A DNA stretch of 64,000 nucleotides. Source: Puffinus mauretanicus (taxonomy: Eukaryota > Chordata > Aves > Procellariiformes > Procellariidae). The DNA is taken from positions 3,348,001 to 3,412,000 of the forward strand of contig JAJKFH010000374.1 in NCBI GenBank assembly GCA_023333565.1, given 5' to 3'. The notes beneath the pieces were generated by a model, which saw only the letters and a program-made list of their open reading frames with translations, made no database searches and was not told the DNA's origin. Shown here in pieces: positions 25,101 through 37,200 of this stretch. Position numbers and translations under genes: made by a program. Each line of letters opens with the position of its first letter. Position 1 is the stretch's first letter.

Positions 25101-27575
25101 GCTGTCTATTCTTGGCTGAGCACTGACCTTGGCTATTAGATCTCAATTAAGGAAGTATGTGACTAATGTTTCTCTCTCTCCCACTTTTCTGCTGCAGAAA
25201 ATAATATTCAATGAATCAAGCACTGAGTACCTGCACACTTACTCTCCAGGTGGGACCCATGGTTTCTCAGTAGGTTCCATGTCACCTGAAAAAACAGCAT
25301 TTCTTGTGTGAATTCCAGGGAAAGGAAGTATTAACGATCTGTGGAGCCAGGGATTGCAGCCTTCAGCATTGAGCAGCCTCTGCTGTTCCCAACAGTGTGC
25401 AGTGATGCTTGCAGCTACAGGGGAGGGGTGAATAGGTCACAGGGATTAGAAAGAGCATGCCATATCTTCACTTCTTTATGCTTGCTCACCTGGGATCCTT
25501 CTTTCCTTTATTTTGTCCCTTTTCTTTAATTTCTCCCTTATCATTTTGTCCTAGGAGAAGGGAAGAAGTGCTGGTGGATTAGACAAGGGTGGTAATAAGA
25601 CTATGCAAGACTTGTCTTGCTGCATAAGACCCCTGTGCAAGCCAGGAGTTGTCTGCAGACTGGTTCTACTTTCAGCCCAGGTAAATGCTGAAGCATCAAA
25701 AGAGCGCACCAAACTCAGATCTCTCCTGGAGCACAGTCACAGCACTGGGCGAGGAAGGGCTTGGAGGAGATCATATCCCTACACCCATGTTTGACATCCA
25801 GCAGCAGCTGTCAATGGCAGTAGCAGCCGCAGAAACAGTTGTTGGAGAGGTGTGCTCCTGCTGTTGACAAGTGAGGATAGGGCTTTAGGAGGGGATGAAG
25901 AGTTCTCTCTGCCAGCTAATTATGTGTGTTGCCTACAGTTGGGATTCAGGCAGGGAACAGGTGACATGGCAGCATCTGAGCTACAAAGACAGAGGAGGAG
26001 GTGGGGAAAAGACAGATTTTTGTTGCACTTGTTCCAGCATTGCTTGGAGGCAACAGGAAGATTGAGGGGAAAAAATGGACTGTGGACAAGGACATGCTAT
26101 CTCCTACAAATTGCCAGTCTTATGGGGAGCAAAGGAGATGCCACTTTGTCACCAGCATTGTGATGAGGATTTGATAGAGCAATGTCAGTGTGAAGAATAG
26201 AAGAGAGGTTTCCTACATGGTGGAACAAAACCCTTGCTTTAAAAGGACCTGTGGCATGTTTTCAGCTGTCTGGGCTGAAAAGGGTCTTATTTACACATAG
26301 CATTCAGCTGGGTTTAGAATGGCTGCAAATTATTTGCAGTAGTGTGGCTAAAATGTTCCTGACCCCCTGTCTTAGACACCTGACAATCAGCACTTTTGCA
26401 AAGTCAGGTTTCATCATAGCAATGAGAACAAGCCGACAAACTCAAACCAGTCATTACAAGATTGGTGCTGTTCTCTGACAATCTTTCCAGGTGCTGGCTG
26501 TATTTGACAAAAGGTCAGACTAACATCTGACTTCAATCTTAGAGGAATGCTGTCTGAAAAGCCAAGGGGGAAAAGGCCAGTGTATATGAAGGTGTGCTGA
26601 CTGGAGTGGCAGAAAGCTGTACCAAAGCTTGATGTCAGCCACTGGGACAAGGTAAGACAACTCCAGATCAATTCTCTTTGTTCTGGAAAAGATGGGACAT
26701 GCTATGCAACAACTGGGAGTGAGAAGGGTGTTAGATCTTGGTGCTTGTCCCATATTCAGTGTATGTTTCTTCCCTTTTCTCTGCCTGCCTTGGCTGTGAG
26801 CAGTGACACTTTTTCTTCATCCTTGAAAGAAATGATTTCCAAACATTTTTTTGTTACCACTACTGCTAAGAATTTCTCGATGCTCCACTCAGGTTTACTT
26901 CTGTTCAGCTCCATCCCATGATATCTAGCTCCACAGCCTCAAGATTTGTCTAAGGACATGTCTCCTTATGAACCAGCGAGTCTTTTCAAACTTTAAATTC
27001 TGTCTGAAAACAAAGCTAACTCCAAAGCTTCAGCAACAACCAACACCTCTGCCTGGACTGATTGTTTTTAAGCAAGAACAGTGCTTTGAAAGATGAGTCT
27101 CCTTTCCAGGCTGTGTGCTCTCCTTTGGCTCCTCCATCATTTCAAAATCAATAGCTGTCTCTGATTGCCCCCCTCCCCTCCAGAACCTGCTCTTTGCTAC
27201 CTCATTTTGGTTTTAATTTGCCACAGCAAAATTGCAGTCATTTTTCCCTCATCCTAATTAAGAAACCTATCTGTTAAGGAGAAAGAAAACAAAAACAAAA
27301 CCTTCTTATCTAAGCCCTTAGCGCAAAACAGAGACAGAAATGATTGGTGAGATGATCATCTCTAGAAAGCCAAGGCCTTTATTGATTCTTCTGGCCTTCC
27401 TCCGTAAATACAGAATGAGTTTTAAATTCACCTAGAAGGAAGCTAAAAGCTAATGTAAAGTGCTGACTTCCCAACATCAGAGAAGAAAAAGGCAGTATGT
27501 CTTCTAGGCTGACTCACTTTTTACTCTCTATACATAGTTTCAACAAGAATATTTGGATAATATTTTGTTGTACTT
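19145..27575. other. Intergenic DNA between the LTR and the next CR1
   Basis: No supportable gene. A weak MIR-like sense stretch lies at about 19840-19930. A TG-rich low-complexity patch lies at about 23380-23530. Open frames of 120-134 codons (21369-21773 plus, 22351-22713 minus) match nothing I recognise and overlap other frames in a GC-richer patch, so I treat them as chance. Confidence 0.55.
19840..19930 (+). repeat. Possible MIR-like SINE remnant
   Basis: The stretch ending 'ttcttagtccataaaataagagtagtgagag' in part resembles the MIR segment 'cctcatctgtaaaatgggaataat'. Very degraded; a weak call. Confidence 0.3.
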
Positions 27576-27693
27576 CATAGAACCATAGAATCATTTAGGT
27601 TGGAAAGGACCTTTAAGATCATCCAGTCCAACTATAAACCTAACACAGCCAAGTCTGCCACTAAACCATGTCCCTAAGCGCCACATCTACACG
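27576..27693 (-). mobile_element. CR1 LINE 3' end fragment (short)
   Basis: The plus strand shows the complement of the CR1 3' terminus (accatagaatcat...ggttggaaaggacctttaag...agtccaac) and the following 'ctaaaccatgtccctaag' segment, ending near 27693. It is about 118 bp, strongly 5'-truncated. It belongs to the same subfamily type as the copy at 60145. Confidence 0.92.
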
Positions 27694-29149
27694 TGAGTGC
27701 CATCTCACCTTACTTCTATTTCAGTTTCCCCACATTTTGGTATAAATTGGCCTTGCTCCTGACCTTCCAGGGGGTAATGGTCCTGACCCACTTTTTGGAA
27801 GAGCTTTGAGGTCATGAAACAGATCAGAAAAGCTGCATTGTGGGCAAGTGGCCTCCTTCAGCCCAGCCAGCAGCACTGAGCACTTGGCTTAAGGAAGTAA
27901 GCATTGAGTGATGGTAAAGGAGGGCACAACCTCAGTGCTAAGACGTGCGATTACAGACACAAAAAGAGAAAGGCTACACAGAGAAGCTCAGGGGAGAGTC
28001 CACTACGCATGGGGATTTTGTGGAAGAGGATGTTCAACGGCACCATAGGAAAAGGTCAGAGACAGCGTAGTGCCTAATGACTTGGGAAAAACGATATGGG
28101 AAGTGCCTCCACGAGGTTAAAACTTTCACTGTTCAGAGGAATAAACATCTCCTCTATTCTGCAGAGAGGGAAAGCTACTGCAGGCTTTTCCAGACTTTAT
28201 CCTCTCCCTCCTTCTCCCCCGGTGCAGTGGAAGTGGCAGATACCGTCCGTGACGCCTATCTGAATACAAGCCTTAGCTGCAAATCAAAATCGGATCTGGC
28301 TCCCTGCTGTACTCCAGACACTTATTTACCATCTTGGAGAGAGAAGCATTTAGCTGATTAACCTGTTCAGAGTCTCTGTGCATAGTCAGCTCCTCTGAAG
28401 AGGGGTCATACACTTAAAATAGCAGGAACCGGATGGGGATGATGCTTACTGGGCTAAAATTACTCTGATATTCCAAATTGTTCCTGTCTTGACCGGGACC
28501 CTAAGAGAAAAACCCCTCAGAGCAGGACCTGCTATAAAAGTCCAGATAAGTCTGCATTAACAGCATAAAAGTAGGCTTTTGAGCCTGGCTTCCTAAGGGA
28601 ATAAGGCTTATGTTCTCATGGTTTGTGCATGTATGTGTTAAACTCTGTGTCTCCTTACATTCCTGTCCATAACTTTGAAACCTGTCGGTCTATTTCAATT
28701 AGATTTGATAGATGGCATAAATTTGACAGCTAATTAAGTTCCTGCAGGTTTAGTAGGTAGCCAGTTAGAGGAGAGGGACCCTATAAATAGCCTGATTCAG
28801 GAAAAGGGTGCACCGGGCATGTATTAAATACTGGAGAAATCACATGGGAAAAATCACTTATAAATGCTCAGCTGGAAGAAAAACTTCAGTAAGAGCTCAC
28901 AATTTTTCAGGAACATAAATCCATAGGGAACCATGGTACATTCATTCTGCACCTCATAAAACTACCGCTTTTGTTTTATTGTGATGTAGATGGGAGGAAA
29001 AAATTATTTAATTTAGGAAACTGTAAAAAAAACCCCACAGCCTAAGATCCAGTAGATTTAAGTGGATCTGGTGGATCTAGCAGGTTTAGGAACTAGTATT
29101 CAGTAGCCCATTTGTGGTTGGCGTGCTGTTTGAAACAGAAACCAGCACT

Positions 29150-29630
29150 AGCAGAGAGAGCGGCGTACCACCTGAAATAGGAAAAGGTGCTGAAGAGGGC
29201 TAGTGAGGAAAGTCAGGGGCCCAGGACACACGATCTATGGGGAAATGATGTGGGTCCCGGGGTTCTTTCTTGTGGCACAGAGGAGACTAAGGGGGATGGG
29301 TCTAACTGTAGACTTCAATTATTTGAAGGAGAGTTACAAAGACAGTGGAACCAAACTCTTGGTAGTAACAGATGGTAAGAAAAAGGCAGAGGGAATGGTT
29401 ACAAGTTGTATTTTGGGAAACTCAGGCAGGACATAAGGTGAAATTTCTTCATAAGGTGAGTAAGGCAGCACTGGCACAGGTTACCAAAAGAAATGATAGA
29501 GCCTCCATCATGGAAGGTTTCTAGATCTCATGTGGGTAGCCCATTGGCAACAGCACTATTCCTAGGGGAGGCTGGACTAGACACCTCCAGAGGTGCTTTC
29601 AACCACCATTTCTGTGGTCCTTTGACTACA
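29150..29630 (+). mobile_element. CR1 LINE 3' fragment, plus orientation
   Basis: Sense CR1 tail: 'aggcaggacataaggtgaaatttcttcata', 'ggcacaggttacc', 'cctccatcatggaaggtttc' and 'ggctggactagacacctccagaggtgctttcaacc' are seen in order with substitutions, ending at 'tttctgtggtcctttgac'. The left edge is uncertain (29130-29190). Confidence 0.85.
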
Positions 29631-32600
29631 GATACCAGAAGATGATGCAAGGAAACAGCCTGTATGAGCTAAGCTGTAACTTGCACAGTGGCAAGTTCTA
29701 TCTCACCTCAACTTTATGAGCATATGTGAACATGTTCTTAGTCAGTGTTCAATTCTTTGTATAGAAGAATGGTTTTATTAAGGTATTTGTGATTATCATT
29801 TGCTAAATAGAAATAGCGGAACTTATTTTGTACTGTGCTAAACTTGTGTCAGCCACATCTTGAGCGTCTTGTACCAGACCTATAGCATTATGTTACAGAT
29901 TGTTTTCAACCAGCTTTGGTTATTAGGATTTACAGAGGCATCAGCAGACTGTGGATGACTGTCACTGGTTTTCTCTCAAAGTTTCTTCTTGCATAGAGAT
30001 TATCCAAAAAAAGGCCTTTTATATATAGGTCTTTTGAGGCCTCCAGCAACTTATTTTTCTGGATGATTAATTTCTGCAGTCCATGTACTTCTGTTAACTT
30101 TTTGAGGTAATGTGTTCAGACCTAGGCAAGTTTTATGATTTCATCAGAACTAAAGTATGCTTACAGCACACTGGATTATAGCTCAATTAATTTTGCACCC
30201 CAATTAAGTGGAAAACAATCTTGTCACCGACAAGTCTCTTTTCTGTGTTAAATCTATCCTGCTTCAGGTGCGATGCAGAGAATGAGAATGACTTACATGA
30301 ATAGATGAAAACAGATCCAAGCTCTTGCCTGCACTCTGCAAGATGCAAGCCGGCTTCCACTTGGACCTGTAGCCATGGCAGTGAGATACTGTGCTGCTAT
30401 CTGGGTATTCCCTACCTACTAGCTTCTCCCTACCTACTAGCTCAGCAGAGCATGTAGCATAATTAGAGGAGCTTAGGTGTACCTTACTACTATCTGTAGA
30501 AATATCTCATGTGGAACAGTGAGGAAAAATGTCAACAAGCTCTCACAGAAAGGGAAAATACCAAAGATCAGAATAATTCTGGCAGCAGGCACAGCTCTAG
30601 GGCCTGCTTTGGCTGTAAGTTACTGCCTGGTAGGCATGCAGAGGGCATGCAATAAATTTGTCTTGGGCACTAGCCAGCAGTCTGGTTTGTAACACTGAAC
30701 TTCATTAGCACAGTACTGTCAAGATGACTGAAAATTCTAAGTTTGTACAGGCAGTTTCCTCTTCTGCTTCCAGTATTCATCGCACTGTGCTTTGATTCTG
30801 ATTTAACTGGAGATTTTATTTTCCCTTTACTCTTGATTATAAAAAAAAAAATCAGTAATTGTTTAAACTCTGTTGGACAGTTAGCTTTATCTATAGATCA
30901 CATAACGTACATGTGGTAAACAACATGCTTCATTTCCAGGTAGCCTTGAATTAAACATATGATTATCTTCCTGTAGTCAACTCATTACATTAATTTTCTT
31001 GCAAAATTGGTCCAGATGACCTCTTCTTTCCATCCCCTCAGCTGCACACAGCAGGACATCCTAGAAGACTGCAGCCTACGCCACTGATGCACTTTTGTGC
31101 TTGGGGCCCTTGGGCAGTACTTCTCCTTTAGAGGAATTAAAAGCTACAGAGATTATCTCAGTGAGCACAAGCAAATATTTGTGGTACCTATAGATACAAA
31201 AATTTGATCAGTGCTATGAAAAATCCTGTTGTGTCATCACAAACCTAAACACGTGAGGTGCAACGTCACAGCCCGAGAGCTGTGTAGCGTAGGTCAATGG
31301 TTCCCAATCATTCTGTCCTAGAAGGAAGAATCAGCAGAGTGTATCACTGGATGCAGCCCTATTCCCCGCCTTCTTCCCAGGGCTGTTGCTGCCTCTTCAA
31401 AATCATGTTCTGGAGGCACAGTTTGCAGAGCCCACCAAAGTCCTGTGGTCTGCTCATTTGTACTCGGCTCTTCTGTGGTCACAGAACCAATGCGCCTGCT
31501 AGGCTGGCAGTTCAGGAAATTCTCCCTTCTTAAAGTTGTTTCTCTTTGTACACGGATGACTTTTTTTTTTCCTGGGTCACTTCCTATATGCCCATTTCTG
31601 GGTCATGGACTTCATTTTCTGGGTGTCTGATACAGAATTAGATCAGGGCTGCCTCTCACGCACAATGGCAGTAGGTAACAAGCTTGACTGCAAGTCAGTA
31701 ACTCAGCAAATTCTCAACTCAGTCACATCTAAACATAAGGCTTCAATGGACTGGATACTTCCCATGACCAATTGCTATCAGTAGTTTGCAGGATTTACTA
31801 GAATTTCAAACTGCAGAGGACAAACAGTATGGTTTCTTGTCCTTGAATTACAGGAACAACTGAATCCTAGAATAAATGATTGCTTGTCATTTGTTATATA
31901 TTTGCAGGGAACTAAAGACATAAGAAGTGAGAACCATGGACTTAAACCTCAGCCCACAACATGAAGAAACCAGCTCCAGTTCATGACCATCTAGCTCCAT
32001 GAGTCTCATGTCTTCTCTTGTCTTCAGTGCCAAGTGAATTGGCAGATTTTTGCTTCCCTTTCAAGAGTGAAGACCAGAGAGTCTGCCTTCTTACTGTCAG
32101 GAAAAAAAATACTCCTCTCCCCTTCCCCACCTTCAGGTGCCACTACGGGAGCTTTGCTGTTTTCTGAGACTGACTTAGTCAACTTTCCTTTCTTGTCATG
32201 TTGTAACCTCTCTGCATCATAGTATTCACTCTCCCAGGGCTCAGCTGTAAAAACACCAGGCCTAGGATACAGAAAGGACACATTTCTGGCATAGAGTAAG
32301 ATATCAAAACCCACATCTGGTTATTTTAGACATAAAATTACTGGAGCTCTTTGCAGTATTGTGTAAGGAATTAATTGCACATATACACACATTCACCTGC
32401 TATGAAATAAGCAGACCAGACACACTTTCCCCATGAGGAAAAGCTGCCACATACCTATTAAATTGGACTTTGATACTGCAGGCAACACCCCTCTGAAACT
32501 GCCCAACAAACCCCAAACTGCCCATAAGCAAAGCACCCCTGCAGACATATGCAGGGCTCCTCCACTGGAGCTGGCAGATGGCAGAGGCAGTAGATTCAAA

Positions 32601-33655
32601 AGAAGCCTGGAGGGAACAGCACAAGGGATGCGGCAGCATTAACAATACACTAAAATAACTACCAGGGAGAAAAAGAAAAGAAGAAAAAAGCCAGTCCAAA
32701 ACTGATAGAGATCTTTAATTTAAAAACCCAGTAAGCTTATTCATTGGGAAAGTGCAACAAAATACCCCAGGGATACTGCATTCCACTCCAACAATTAAAA
32801 TTGCATTAAAAAGCAGATAGGAAGGTCTGAGTCTTAAAGAGAACTGGCACAAAAGCTAGTGCTTTTCTTTGTTTCAATATATTTATCTTTGGGTGACAGA
32901 GATAGTCACTGATTAGTTTTTTAGGTACTTAATTTACAACTTCATTGCTTCTATTTGCAAGTCATTCTGTTCCTTAAAGCTAGCTTGGGACTGGAGGACC
33001 ATAATCTACAGGCACTTAAGAGGGGGCAGTTTAGAAAGAACGGGGATGTAGGGCTCAGTCACATACCTACTATTGGGAGGAGATCCAGCTGGGAGCTAAT
33101 AGATAGTCTAAGTAGATATTGCCCCCAATTGTTTCTCTCTAAAATCTGAAGTATGCAAAAAAAGTCCCGTTCCACTCATAAGAGCAGTTTCTGCTGCAGC
33201 TGACGAGGTACAAGCAGGCAAAAGGAGAGCGCAGGACTACAGCAAGCTTACCGCAGGTGTTGCTCGAGGAAGCTGCTAGTTTCTGATCACTGAACCAATT
33301 TTTGCTGTAGGCATAATTCTCTTGGAAATGCTGCAGGTAGGTCTCACACCCGTAGCAGCCTATTCTCATTCATACTTGTTACTGCACTTCAGCTGAGCTT
33401 TACAAGCCCAATAGGATTCTGTAACACACAGGAATTATATATCTTTTGCTAGCACTTTCTGCCCAATGATTTCAAAATACTTTATAAGCATCACTGAACC
33501 AAGCTTAAAATTCTCTGACATAGAGCTATTTTAAAGGGAACTGAGTGCAGTAAACGTCTGCAACAAAATGGCAATAGAATTCATGTCCTGAGTCCCACTC
33601 CTGAACTTACCCTTCTTTTCCTTTTAAATTCTTTTTCTCCCCCAACCTATTTCTT
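29631..33655. other. Intergenic DNA downstream of ALKBH1
   Basis: No gene recognised. A short tandem duplication is at 30409-30442 (16-bp tccctacctactagct twice, 2 bp apart). A MIR-like remnant lies at 33460-33610, just beyond the ALKBH1 poly(A) region. A small oligo-A run is at about 30840. Confidence 0.6.
33460..33610 (-). repeat. MIR-like SINE remnant
   Basis: The plus strand reads the complement of an old MIR: 'tttcaaaatactttataagcatcact', then 'agctattttaaagggaactgagtgcag', then 'gaattcatgtcctgagtcccactcctg', in the same order as the MIR complement (core, cacag, 'gaacccaggtctcctgactcccag'). Degraded. Confidence 0.5.
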
Positions 33656-33673
33656 ACAGCAAGAAGGACTATA

Positions 33674-33694
33674 TTTATTCTGCAGAAGTTTATT
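33674..33694 (-). terminator. ALKBH1: Candidate ALKBH1 poly(A) signals
   Basis: AATAAA on the minus strand at 33689-33694 and again at 33674-33679, about 100 and 115 bp beyond the stop codon. They would give a short 3' UTR ending near 33655-33670. Further signals downstream are possible. Confidence 0.55.
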
Positions 33695-33793
33695 AATCCC
33701 AATACAGACAAGTGACTTCTAGTATGATTACTTTAGTTCCCAATTCCATATGGAGGTTGCCTGTCCAGTCCATGTCAGCATGATCTCCTGGTC

Positions 33794-34217
33794 TCAGCTG
33801 TCTGTATTTGGTTTATGTCTCTTGGCTCTGCTGTTTTCCTGATGGTGACTGTCTTCAAAGGGTGCTTGGCCCTTTCCGTTTGTCCCATATTCCTCTGGAA
33901 ATTTCTGACCCTCAGCCAACACCTGCCGAATAGTCATATTAATGCGGGAAGACTGCAAGTACTTGGCACAGACCTGCCAATCCTCATCGGCGCTGGGCTC
34001 AATGACTGAGCCAACAGGAAGGTCTGAAGAAAGTGCCTGGTCCAGGCACGAAGGCAAAGCTGTCCCTTCAGGGTTGGGGAGGACCCGGGGGACAGCATGG
34101 TACAGCAGACGGCTGAAGCCAGACATCACCATGATATCTCCACTGTGCATGAACATTGCTGTTGGGGCCTCCTCCCGCTTCAGGCCCCCAAGCAAAAATA
34201 TCGAGGATTGCCCAAAA
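33794..34217 (-). CDS. ALKBH1: ALKBH1 exon 6 (residues 228-368 and stop)
   Basis: Acceptor CATCTCTAG before 34217; stop TGA at 33794-33796. Encodes [20 protein letters not shown], the third iron ligand His268, the arginine pair Arg319/Arg325, then a diverged tail rich in H, K and N ending NTDS (human NPDS). Confidence 0.97.
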
Positions 34218-37200
34218 CTAGAGATGGTATGAGGATGGAGAGAGAAAAGAAAACAAATTCAGGTAGAGAACAATTATATGTACAGTAAGAAAATATTAGC
34301 AGCTAAATCCCTTTATTAAAAAAACCCAACCAAACAAACAAGAAAACCAGATGGATTCCTAGTAACAACTTTACAATGAGAACATGGAAAACAGACTAAG
34401 AGGCCTGGTTCAAGGTAGGCAGAATATGAGCAGTTGCCCTGCCAGGTTTAAAGCTCTGCTGAGGTATTTTATCCTTGCCTGCTAGCACCCAATTGCCACT
34501 CTGCTGCTTCAGAACAGAACTGTGCTCTGTGCAAAGAGCTCTTCCACTCCAGGCGCCACATCCATGCTATTCAAGCAGTCTTTAAAGAAAAACCTATGCC
34601 CTTGAGCTACAGCTTCCTACTATTCAAATGTTCGGAGAGCGAAGATTATATACCCAGTTAGCAAACTACATTGTACTGAGTTCCTATAACCATATGCGAC
34701 CCTAGAGAAAAAGCCACCAATCCTTCCACAACACTCAAGTGCTTTCCTTGACTCACCTGAACGATAAAAGGGGCCGAGAATGGTCTAGTTCAGACTCATC
34801 CACATGAATTCCCAGTGAAGAGTCAAAATGATAGTAGTTCAAGATCCCTGCTTGGGCTTGGAAACCCCGGAACCCACAGGCTGCGGCCACTTGTTCTGAC
34901 AGGAATGCAAGGTCTGAGGGGAAAGGAGTGTGGTGATTTGCTGAGTACCTCTGGAGGAAGGAGAGTGTGGGGAAAAGAAAAAAAACAAACAAACCACACC
35001 CAGAACATCAGAGCAGCAAATACAATTGGAAACAAACATCAAATGAGAACTCAGAAATTTGGCTGACAGTCATGGAGAAGGACATCATATTTGCCTGGAA
35101 AATGACTACAACATAGGTAGAACCACTGCAAGTTTACCTCTTATCATTTAATTCTGGGCCTATGCTGAGACTGCCAGAGATTCAATTAATCGTGGAGTTA
35201 ATCATTATATCTGGATGGCAAATTTGAAGTCAGTAAGATTAGTACCTAAGGTTAGTACCAACATCCTGAGGATCTACTTGGTCACTACTTAAAGCTGCCA
35301 ATGGGAAGACAGTTCTGTATCTCAACAGAGCTCTGAAACAAGCATCTTTGTTCCGTCTTTGAAGAGTAAGACAAACAGGAATCAATTGCAAACCTCCTGT
35401 TCTCTCTCCCATGAGTGATTCTGAGAGGACTGGAAGGGAATAACCAAGTTTTTATTAAGGCCACCAATAACAGGCTGACCTGGTAAATATAAGGCTGCAA
35501 GCAGATTTGGTTAAGTATCTGCAATATACTGATAAGACTGCATATTCACTTTGCTATCTTTTCTCAGCCTCCATCTGACTCAGTCTTATGAAAAAGTTTA
35601 TTTTGGTCAGGAGCCCCAAAATAGCTGTTAGTTGGTGAGACTGTACTATACTGGTTCAGACTTTTAAGTTCACATCAGCAGCAGTCTCTTCCTGCTCTCG
35701 CTCACACGTCCAGAGGACTAGTTTCTCAGAAGCAGCTGTCTTCAAGCACTCAAGGTCATTCTCACCTTAAGTAGTTAATGATGCTTTTGTGACCATCCCT
35801 TTTGGTAGGGTAAAAACGCTCACTTACCCTGAAATAGAGTCACAGGTCTAGAGCTGAGTATATGCTACCATATTACCTTTCAAAGGAAAGAATGCAGCAA
35901 TGGACTTTTGCTGTTAAATCCTTCCAGTAAACTAAAAGAGATTAAAATGTTCTTACAAGCATGGTTTGTTACAGCCTTTCCTCAAGGCCATCTTGTAGGA
36001 TCACAAGCATTTTATTCCATGATACCCTCCTCTGTCTACCATTCGGAGTGCTTACAGCCAAGAAGAATGGAGAAGAATTTAATTTCAATACCTTAGTATC
36101 CCAATTGTAATGGTAACCAAGGGTCACCCAGCGCAGCTTCTCCAATAAGCTTCTGGGCTCCCGTTTACTGGAACCTTTCCTTCTGCAAAGACAAAATGGA
36201 AAGAAATAGGATACGTGTTAATTTCTGAGGGGTTTGCTGGTAGTGCAGCATACAGTAATGAGATTCACTCATCCGTATGACAGCCTATTAAAATGATCAA
36301 TGCTAAACTTTTATTTTCAGTGCCATTATTTTTTCCTCCAAAGACCTTGAAATTCAGTTCATGCAATTTGTGCAAGCTATAGGGCCTACTGCTGTCAGTT
36401 TGAAAGCTTGTATTTTCAACATGGCACATAATGGGTTATCAGGTAGAGACAACACAATGAACTGGTGCAGATTTGGAAATCAGAATTAAGCATGTGCTAT
36501 TTGTCCACCTGAAAGTGAAAGAACAGAATCTGTGAAGATCTAAAAGCTGCAAACCCAAGGAAAAAAATATTCTAGGCACTTAATGGAAAATGACAAGAAT
36601 GGAAAATGCTTCACCTGACTGTGAAGGATATCAAGCTGCATAATACTGAAATGACTATTAGATCTACTACTTGGTACTTTTACAAGAAGTCCTTAGGATG
36701 GACTGACTCAATGTTCAGTAAGAAGCAAAACTGCTCTAGCTATGACCGTACACTTCTTGTAGTGTCAAGAGTCTAGATTGCAGGTGTCTCCTATCCAGAC
36801 TGTGGGACAAAAAGCTGTTCTTCTCAAGTGACAACCCTAATGCAGAAGGACTCAGTGGCCTGAAGCCATGAGCCAATTTACCATTCTTGAAGGTGGTGAA
36901 GGCAAGAAGAGACCTCAGGAATGGGCTTTTACTATGGCCTTAGGAAAAGTCCTTAAACAGTTATGAAGAGTATTACATTTACTATAGTAAATTGGATAGA
37001 AACATGCTAGTCCACTTATTCCAGCAATTCCAGCTTCTTTTCTCAAGCTCAAGTGTTATGGTAAAGAATGAAAGAAAAGTGAAATGTTCTCAGAACATCA
37101 TGATAAACATTAGCACCAGATGGTTGGCTCTCATTTATAGCCTCATTAGTTCAGTAGGACTCTCTTTTACAAAACAGGATTCATATTTGTGCTGCCATGG